The position numbers and the translations under genes are program-made. Below are positions 58,173 to 64,000 of a DNA stretch of 64,000 nucleotides, in pieces (within the stretch, counting starts at the first letter, position 1; the number at the start of each line of letters is the position of its first letter). The DNA is from Marinomonas communis (GTDB lineage Bacteria; Pseudomonadota; Gammaproteobacteria; Pseudomonadales; Marinomonadaceae), in assembly GCF_004363305.1 (NCBI RefSeq), contig NZ_SNZA01000004.1, forward strand, positions 310,001 through 374,000, given 5' to 3'. The notes beneath the pieces are model-generated. The model had not been told where the DNA came from, searched no databases, and was given only the letters and a program-made list of their open reading frames with translations.

Positions 58173-59050
58173 GATATCGAGTTAGACACTTAACGGAATA
58201 CCTGTACGGAGCGCCTGTTACCTTGTGTTATAACATGGCTCACCTGCTGCCGCGCGATACTCATAATCAACGTTGCTTAAGCCGACGCATTGCGGTTACA
58301 CCAACCCCTGTTTATCAAACAGAAGGGGTGGATTACTTCGGCAACCCAACGTTTTATTTTTCCGTCCAAGAACCTCATAAGAAGCTGGCCATCGATGTCG
58401 AATGTTATTTTGAGATCGAGCAGAACGACTTGTCTAATCAACTAACTCTGCACGACCTTAGCTGCGCGGAGCTGCGCGCCCTCATTCAAGCATCCCAGTC
58501 ACCTGAACTACGCATGGTTAAGGAGTACACGTTAGACTCCGTGCATATCCATCGATCAAAAGAACTGGGCGAATATGCACGCCGCTGCTTCACCGATGAC
58601 ACCCCTGTTCTACAAGCCTGCATGGATTTTACTCATCAAATTTTTGAAGAGTTTACCTTTGACCCTGCTGCAACCAGCGTCAGCACACCACCGGAACAAG
58701 TGTTAAAAGATAAGCGTGGTGTTTGTCAGGATTTTGCCCACTTGGCCATTGCCTGCATTCGCTCTCTTGGACTGCCTGCGCGCTATATGAGTGGCTACTT
58801 GGAAACGCTGCCACCGCCAGGGCAAGAGAAATTAGTCGGTGCCGATGCATCCCACGCTTGGTTTGCCGTTTTCATTCCTGATCTCGGCTGGGTAGAATTC
58901 GATCCGACCAATGATTTAATGCCTAATGAGCAGCATATCGTAACCGCATGGGGCCGAGACTACGCCGATGTCACGCCACTACAAGGCGTTATCTTTGATG
59001 GTGGCGACAGCCAAGCACTTAACGTATCAGTTGATGTGCAGCGTGTGTAA
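58169..59050 (+). CDS. Transglutaminase-like protein (COG1305-type)
   Basis: A 293-residue stand-alone transglutaminase-like protein with an N-terminal bacterial transglutaminase N domain (MRYRVRHLTEYLYGAPV...) and an intact triad: Cys186 (GVCQDFAH), His229 (ASHAWFAVFIPD) and Asp245 (EFDPTNDL). It has no signal peptide, so it acts in the cytoplasm. It overlaps the fusion gene by four bases and ends the cluster. In this gene neighbourhood the family is predicted to process peptides or amides made by the ATP-grasp partner. Confidence 0.94.
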   Translation: MRYRVRHLTEYLYGAPVTLCYNMAHLLPRDTHNQRCLSRRIAVTPTPVYQTEGVDYFGNPTFYFSVQEPHKKLAIDVECYFEIEQNDLSNQLTLHDLSCAELRALIQASQSPELRMVKEYTLDSVHIHRSKELGEYARRCFTDDTPVLQACMDFTHQIFEEFTFDPAATSVSTPPEQVLKDKRGVCQDFAHLAIACIRSLGLPARYMSGYLETLPPPGQEKLVGADASHAWFAVFIPDLGWVEFDPTNDLMPNEQHIVTAWGRDYADVTPLQGVIFDGGDSQALNVSVDVQRV

Positions 59051-59082
59051 GCGCTCACATTTTCGATCAATTTGGTAATACA

Positions 59083-60378
59083 ATGACTTTTGCAAAACTT
59101 GGTCTATCTAAGGCCATTACTCACACGCTTGATGAACTTGGCTACGAAAAACCTACGCCGATTCAAACCCAAGCTATCCCCCTGATCCTGTCAAAAAAAG
59201 ATGTCTTGGCAGCTGCCCAGACAGGCACAGGAAAAACAGCGGCTTTCACACTACCTTTGCTAGAACAGCTCAAAGACGGTGATCGTGCGGACTCGAAACA
59301 AGTTCGAGCCCTGATATTGGCCCCGACTCGCGAGCTTGCCAGCCAAATCGGTGAAAGTGTTCGCAGCTACAGCCGCGGACTCGGTTTACGCAGCCAAACC
59401 ATTTTTGGTGGCGTGAAGGCTTTCCCTCAAATTAATGGACTGCAACGTGGTGCAGACATTTTGGTTGCGACCCCTGGACGCTTAATAGATCTCGTTAAAC
59501 AAGACGCCGTGCTATTCGATTCACTACAATTCTTAGTGCTCGATGAAGCTGACCGTATGCTGGACCTCGGGTTTGAAGAAGCCCTAAATGAGTTGCTGAC
59601 ACTGCTGCCTAAAAGCCGCCAAACCATGATGTTCTCAGCGACTTATTCGGATGCGGTCAAGACACTTTCAGCGCTATGGCTGAATAACCCTGAAGAGGTC
59701 GCCGCGAAACAAAGCAACCGCGTCGCAGCCACAGTCCGTCACCAAATTTATACCGTGGATAAGGTACGTAAGCCTGAACTGTTAGCGGAATTATTAAACC
59801 GCCAACATTGGCAACAAGCACTGATTTTTACCAAGACAAAACGCGGTGCTGACGAAATCACAGATATTCTACAAGCGGAAGGGTTTTCGGCCCTAGCGAT
59901 GCATGGTGACAAGCCACAATACGCTCGCCTAGCGGCTTTTAACGCCTTTAAGTCGGGGGAATTAGCGTATCTTGTTGCCACAGATGTAGCGGCTCGAGGT
60001 TTGGATATTGAAGGGCTACCCGTTGTGATTAATATGGATCTGCCGCACGTTGCGGAGGACTATATACACCGCATTGGACGAACCGGTCGAGCGGGTCAAG
60101 ACGGTCGTGCTGTATCGTTGGTCTGTGCCGATGAAGCCGAGAACCTACGCGCCATTGAAGCACTCCTAAAACAGCGCGTTCCACGTAAAGAAATACCCGG
60201 CTTTGAAGCTGAACATAGAGTGCCTGATACGCATCCACGCAGCCAAAAGAAGTCAAAAGGTGCAGCCCCAGAGACGCATAAAACAAAAGCCAAAGGGAAA
60301 GTAGAACCACCAAAGCCAGATGTGACGAAAGGTCCTGGTCTTCGTAGCAACCCATTTGCTAAGGCCAAAAAGAAGTAG
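59083..60378 (+). CDS. DEAD-box RNA helicase (RhlE-like)
   Basis: A 431-residue ATP-dependent RNA helicase: Q motif (GYEKPTPIQTQAIP), Walker A AAQTGTGKT, PTRELA, TPGR, DEAD, SAT, then ARGLDIEG and HRIGRTGR. The C-terminal 60 residues are a basic, Lys-rich tail, as in RhlE, which acts in ribosome assembly and RNA decay. It starts 32 bp after the transglutaminase gene on the same strand and could be co-transcribed, but its function is not obviously linked. RhlE is the closest match; I leave the symbol empty. Confidence 0.94.
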   Translation: MTFAKLGLSKAITHTLDELGYEKPTPIQTQAIPLILSKKDVLAAAQTGTGKTAAFTLPLLEQLKDGDRADSKQVRALILAPTRELASQIGESVRSYSRGLGLRSQTIFGGVKAFPQINGLQRGADILVATPGRLIDLVKQDAVLFDSLQFLVLDEADRMLDLGFEEALNELLTLLPKSRQTMMFSATYSDAVKTLSALWLNNPEEVAAKQSNRVAATVRHQIYTVDKVRKPELLAELLNRQHWQQALIFTKTKRGADEITDILQAEGFSALAMHGDKPQYARLAAFNAFKSGELAYLVATDVAARGLDIEGLPVVINMDLPHVAEDYIHRIGRTGRAGQDGRAVSLVCADEAENLRAIEALLKQRVPRKEIPGFEAEHRVPDTHPRSQKKSKGAAPETHKTKAKGKVEPPKPDVTKGPGLRSNPFAKAKKK

Positions 60379-60411
60379 CATTGATCCTGGCGCTTTCTTC
60401 CTAAAATTATT

Positions 60412-60450
60412 AAAACCACCATCACCTAAAGCAAATGATGGTGGTTTTTT
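60412..60450 (+). terminator. Terminator of the DEAD-box helicase gene
   Basis: A 13-bp stem AAAACCACCATCA/TGATGGTGGTTTT with an 11-nt loop is followed by T, 33 bp after the stop. The A run before it allows use on the minus strand too. Confidence 0.93.
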
Positions 60451-60475
60451 CTCTGCCTTATATTGAGCTATTCAT

Positions 60476-62473
60476 TTAGCGCAAGCGGTATGACGACACC
60501 TCTGTTAAAACTTCATCGAAACGGTCTTGCGCCCGCTTTGCTTCAGTCTCGGTTAAATCCACTACCTCAGAGATATGACTTGAGCGATCACGAACCATTT
60601 GTACGTTCTGGTTAATGTCTTCTGTCACTTGAGACTGCTCCTCTGCTGCGGTTGCAACCCTTTCAATCGTCATATTAATGGCATCCACCGATTCCAGTAA
60701 GGATTCTATCATTTCAGCATTCTTCACCACTTCTTCAGCCGTGCCCGTTGCCATCGTTGAGCAGCTCTCCATAGACGTCAGTGCGCTTTTACTAGAATGA
60801 ATCAAGGTCTCAATCATTGAACGAATTTCTTCTGTTGAATCTTGGGTACGTTGCGCCAAACTGCGCACCTCATCCGCTACCACAGCAAAACCACGCCCCT
60901 GCTCACCTGCACGAGCCGCTTCAATGGCTGCGTTCAAAGCCAGCAAATTGGTTTGCTCTGCAATCGACTCGATGGTCTGTAAGATACTGGCAATCTGCTC
61001 AGTTTGCCCCGTCACTTGTTGCACTGAGTCAAAGCCACCGCGCACCTCTCTAGTCAAAGTCTCAATTGAGCTTTGAATAGAATGCACTCCAGCTCGACCT
61101 TCCGATGCGCGACTTTGGATAGTTTCCGTTGCTTGAGCGGCTTCCTGCATATCGACAGAAATCGTGCCGCTGGTTAGAGACATTTCTTCTATGGAGGCAG
61201 CAATTTGGTCGGTACGTGCTTGCTGTTCTTGGGTCTCCTTAACCGCGATTCGAGCTTGAGCGATCAAGTCGTCCATACTGCTTTTGGATTCATTCGATTT
61301 CGACACTAACATGCCAAAAGTAGAGGACAGATGATTCAAGTGACGATTCAACTCATGCATGATTTGACCTAGCTCATCATTAGAACCGACGGTTAAATTC
61401 ACCGTAAAGTCCTTTTGCTCACCCACAGATGTTAGTGCTTTATGAACCATCGCCACACGGGAGGAAACTGACGACATAACTTTTTGCATCAAAAAGAGCA
61501 CAAACGCGACCACAACAAGAATTACCGTGATTACCGTAATAAATATCGTATTGTCACGAGCTTCTTTTTCTTCTGCATGATCGTGCACAGTCAAACCGAT
61601 TTGATCGGACAGCTTCTTAACTAAACCGATTTTTGCCGTGGCCATCTTGAACCAATTAGGTGGGCCTTGAATTTGATCTAGGTTCTCTGTTTGCTGAAAA
61701 CGCATCAATACAGAGTCCACTGCTTTCCACTCAGGGGTTTGCTTAAGCGCTTGTAACTGCACACGGTATTCAGCCGAGGCCATGTCTTGAAAATAGTGTT
61801 CCCATACTTTTTCATCGGCTAGATAGCCATTAATCTCAACGAAACGCTTTTCACTACTTTTTCCTGCGCCAAATACCCCATTTAACGCTCCGCGATACTG
61901 ACCAATACGTTCCTTCATCCAAAGTAACGCCAAGCGCATAGACAGCTCTTGGTCAATCTCAGTACTTCTAACCAAGGTAATTGAACGTTGGATACCTCTA
62001 AGCGCAGTATCATTTAGTTTAGAATAATAGGCGAACGCACCATTATCCGGCTCCAAGGCATCCACTTTCTGACGAATTGAGGCTTTATCGTTTAAAAGAT
62101 TCAACGTTGGTTGCACTAAGCTCGTCAACTCAGCCTCAGTCAACTGCTGAAAGTCCGTGGGCTTAACGTCTCTTAAAGCCTGCTCCATCTGATCGGCCAC
62201 AACACGCTGCTTCGCTACTGCATCACGCCCCTGTTCCCCTTTCGAGCCCAAAAAACCAGCACTTAAACCTCGCTCCACCGCGAAGTTATGCGCAATACCA
62301 TCCAGCTTCTCCGTTAATCGAACAATATCATTCGCTTTTTGAGTATCTCGAATACTGTCCAATAACCCTGAGCCAAGAAAGAAAGCCAACACCAACACTA
62401 ATAAAAGCGGTAATAACCCCACCACAGCAATAGCATGTGACACTTTAAGATTCTTCAACACAGGCTTCTCCAT
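60476..62473 (-). CDS. Methyl-accepting chemotaxis protein with NIT sensor domain
   Basis: A 665-residue chemoreceptor. A membrane helix at about 15-35 leads into a periplasmic sensor of about 260 residues with [14 protein letters not shown] near residue 65, typical of the NIT (nitrate/nitrite-sensing) domain. The second membrane helix ([17 protein letters not shown]) is near 310-330, followed by a HAMP domain and a signalling hairpin ([38 protein letters not shown]). It signals through CheW/CheA to the flagellar motor. No C-terminal CheR-tethering pentapeptide is present. Nitrate or nitrite as ligand is only a family-based suggestion. Confidence 0.9.
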   Translation of the reverse strand: MEKPVLKNLKVSHAIAVVGLLPLLLVLVLAFFLGSGLLDSIRDTQKANDIVRLTEKLDGIAHNFAVERGLSAGFLGSKGEQGRDAVAKQRVVADQMEQALRDVKPTDFQQLTEAELTSLVQPTLNLLNDKASIRQKVDALEPDNGAFAYYSKLNDTALRGIQRSITLVRSTEIDQELSMRLALLWMKERIGQYRGALNGVFGAGKSSEKRFVEINGYLADEKVWEHYFQDMASAEYRVQLQALKQTPEWKAVDSVLMRFQQTENLDQIQGPPNWFKMATAKIGLVKKLSDQIGLTVHDHAEEKEARDNTIFITVITVILVVVAFVLFLMQKVMSSVSSRVAMVHKALTSVGEQKDFTVNLTVGSNDELGQIMHELNRHLNHLSSTFGMLVSKSNESKSSMDDLIAQARIAVKETQEQQARTDQIAASIEEMSLTSGTISVDMQEAAQATETIQSRASEGRAGVHSIQSSIETLTREVRGGFDSVQQVTGQTEQIASILQTIESIAEQTNLLALNAAIEAARAGEQGRGFAVVADEVRSLAQRTQDSTEEIRSMIETLIHSSKSALTSMESCSTMATGTAEEVVKNAEMIESLLESVDAINMTIERVATAAEEQSQVTEDINQNVQMVRDRSSHISEVVDLTETEAKRAQDRFDEVLTEVSSYRLR

Positions 62474-62607
62474 AAGGTTCCAATGCAGTCAAATAAGCAT
62501 GGTATATAGATGGCATGTAAGCAAATGTGAATAGAAGGGATAGGTATAAAAAAATAGAAATACGTCTAAGAAGACTGATCTAAATGCAGTATGTGTGTAG
62601 CACCAAC

Positions 62608-62643
62608 AAAAAAGCCCTAGCAAGTAATCACCTGCTAGGGCTT
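62608..62643 (-). terminator. Terminator of the tRNA gene
   Basis: On the minus strand AAGCCCTAGCA/TGCTAGGGCTT forms an 11-bp stem (10-nt loop) and runs into six T, just after the tRNA. Confidence 0.9.
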
Positions 62644-62651
62644 ATTTTGTA

Positions 62652-62728
62652 TGGTGGCCCCACCCTGACTTGAACAGGGGACCTGCCGATTATGAGTCGG
62701 ATGCTCTAACCAACTGAGCTATGGGGCC
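62652..62728 (-). tRNA. tRNA with CAT anticodon, probably tRNA-Ile2
   Basis: A 77-nt cloverleaf with encoded CCA and anticodon loop CTCATAA. The acceptor stem GGCCCCA/TGGGGCC and the base-paired 5' G rule out the initiator. The GGCCCC acceptor resembles E. coli ileX (tRNA-Ile2, whose C34 is changed to lysidine by TilS) more than elongator tRNA-Met (GGCTACG). Elongator Met remains possible. Confidence 0.9.
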
Positions 62729-62825
62729 TTTAAACGGCGCCCATTATAGCTAGGGCGCAGCGCTTTGCCAATACAGGAAGTTAAAATTCTGCCGTGAAAT
62801 CAAGTAGCTAAGATTAGCCAACGGG

Positions 62826-63563
62826 TTACTTCATCTCGAAGCCTTGCGAAATTAAGAAGTCTCGCATGTGCGGGCGCAGTTTACCGCTAAACATCGGTGC
62901 CATGCTTTCTGACCAGTTAGAGACTTTATTACTACCTGCTCGTTGCTGGTAATACTCATCCATTTCCGAGTCATATTTTGCAACCAAGGCTATATCGTGT
63001 TCACTATCGTAGTAATCCTGTTTTAAAACCGTCGCAATAGGTAAACGTGGCTTAACGTCAGGATGGTGTTCTGGGTAGCCTACACACATGCCAAATACTG
63101 GATAAACATGCTTTGGTAGTTTTAACAGATCGCTGATTTCTTGCGGATTATTACGTACACCACCTATGTACACTACGCCTAGGCCTTCTGATTCTGCTGC
63201 GATGGCAAAGTTCTGCGCCACCAATGCCGTATCGATGGTTGAAACAAGAAGTTGCTCTGTCATACCAAGCGTCGGTTCAATACCTGTACGAGCCGCTGCT
63301 TCCGTATTGCGCTTCATATCAGCGCAGAAGACTAAAAACTCTGCCGCCTGAGAGATATAAACTTGATTCCCTGCTAACTCCTGTAAGCGTGCTCTGTTGT
63401 TTTTATCACTCACACGGATGATGCTGTAGGCCTGAACATTGTTGCTTGAGGAGGCATACTGTGCAGCACTTACGAGTTGCTCAAGCAGTCCATCAGGAAG
63501 TGGTTGATCGCGGTATTTTCGAATTGAACGGTGAGATTGTAAGAGCTCAATGACATCATTCAT
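62826..63563 (-). CDS. NfsA-type NADPH nitroreductase
   Basis: A 245-residue flavoprotein of the oxygen-insensitive NfsA/FRP group. HRSIRKYRDQPL near residue 11 is the FMN-phosphate-binding start, SSNNVQAYSIIRV follows near 40, and GGVRNNPQEISDLLKLP near 135 is characteristic. It probably reduces nitro compounds, quinones or flavins with NADPH. No regulator lies beside it. NfsA is a family-level match; the symbol is left empty. Confidence 0.9.
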   Translation of the reverse strand: MNDVIELLQSHRSIRKYRDQPLPDGLLEQLVSAAQYASSSNNVQAYSIIRVSDKNNRARLQELAGNQVYISQAAEFLVFCADMKRNTEAAARTGIEPTLGMTEQLLVSTIDTALVAQNFAIAAESEGLGVVYIGGVRNNPQEISDLLKLPKHVYPVFGMCVGYPEHHPDVKPRLPIATVLKQDYYDSEHDIALVAKYDSEMDEYYQQRAGSNKVSNWSESMAPMFSGKLRPHMRDFLISQGFEMK

Positions 63564-63736
63564 GATGACTCCTTAATAATTCATTAGATCCTATTGGAAT
63601 GGTCCCATTATGAAGCGCGCCCTAGCCTCACTCCAATAGGCTCTCAAAAAATCCATGGGGAAATCTTTTTTGAATAATCCTCATCCAACGGTGGTCGAAT
63701 CACGTAAAATTTATATTTACCTGCTAGGAGAGCCTT

Positions 63737-64000
63737 ATCAAAATCAGGAACTCGTTAATCGCCATTGGCGCATTACTCAGCGCGGGATGTACTCAGATAG
63801 GGTTACAAGTTGCCAATCTACCTACTCTGATTGACTCCACAAAACGTTATCAAGACATCGCTTACGGGCAGTTAGCAAATCAAACTTTGGATATTTACGT
63901 GCCTTCTACTGCGAAGGCAAATCAAGCTCCGGTCTTGGTATTCTTCTACGGTGGACGCTGGACTGATGGTTCAAAAGAGATGTACCCATTTGTAGCGAAG
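63737..64000 (+). CDS. Lipoprotein alpha/beta hydrolase, 5' part, apparent ATC start (3' end outside window)
   Basis: Only the first 88 codons are present. The frame has TAG at 63725-63727 upstream and no ATG, GTG or TTG in the lipoprotein leader. ATC at 63737 stands six bases after AGGAG (63726-63730) and would give M-KIRNSLIAIGALLSAGC, a complete lipoprotein signal peptide with the lipidated Cys at 18. The mature part reads QDIAYGQLANQTLDIYVP and then VLVFFYGGRWTDGSKEMY, the oxyanion-hole strand (GG after a His-to-Tyr change) of carboxylesterase-like alpha/beta hydrolases. A start further downstream would lose the lipobox. Family call is moderate, based on 70 residues. Confidence 0.7.
   Translation, partial: MKIRNSLIAIGALLSAGCTQIGLQVANLPTLIDSTKRYQDIAYGQLANQTLDIYVPSTAKANQAPVLVFFYGGRWTDGSKEMYPFVAK

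Overview
The window looks like chromosomal DNA of a marine gammaproteobacterium, most likely of the Oceanospirillales (Marinomonas-like). This is inferred from the gene order ftsH-folP-glmM-tpiA-secG-tRNA-Leu-tRNA-fMet-rimP-nusA-infB-rbfA-truB-rpsO-pnp, an E. coli-type mqo, potFGHI and moderate GC. No rRNA, CRISPR array, integrase, prophage or complete insertion sequence was seen. Genus assignment is an inference, not a database result.

Layout. 1-7.9 kb: the 5' part of an FAD monooxygenase with an N-terminal zinc ribbon, a LysR regulator divergent from a short-chain dehydrogenase, a soluble triple-PAS histidine kinase, a divergent PRPP-synthetase homologue and an exported DUF2057 protein. 8-16.7 kb: a long-form acnB with a possible iron-responsive operator, a YceB-like lipoprotein, mqo, a short BCCT-type transporter preceded by a 30-bp perfect palindrome, an orphan SLATT-like membrane protein and a VF530-family protein. 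Two small inverted-repeat elements with GGGGTCAGAT-type ends lie here. 16.9-32.3 kb: the conserved translation and envelope housekeeping run on the minus strand, ending at a divergent yhbY; rlmE, normally between ftsH and yhbY, is missing. 32.4-42.4 kb: an unknown protein, the putrescine importer potFGHI, erpA, prfC, an unknown exported protein and a PhoD-like phosphatase. 42.4-49.6 kb: an RND efflux pump with its divergent TetR regulator, an EamA exporter and a second FAD monooxygenase.

49.7-59.1 kb is the most interesting region. It is a tightly packed five-gene cluster encoding circularly permuted ATP-grasp, alpha-E, transglutaminase-like/DUF2126, an ATP-grasp::alpha-E fusion and a second transglutaminase-like protein. 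The families are known and were predicted by comparative genomics to make or modify peptides, but their substrate is unknown to me. A near-consensus sigma-54 promoter lies just upstream and suggests nitrogen control. The fused ATP-grasp copy has lost motifs that the stand-alone copy keeps, so the two sets may not be equivalent.

59.1-64 kb: a DEAD-box helicase, a NIT-domain chemoreceptor, a CAU-anticodon tRNA (probably Ile2), an NfsA-type nitroreductase, and the start of a lipoprotein alpha/beta hydrolase that appears to begin at an ATC codon behind a good Shine-Dalgarno sequence.
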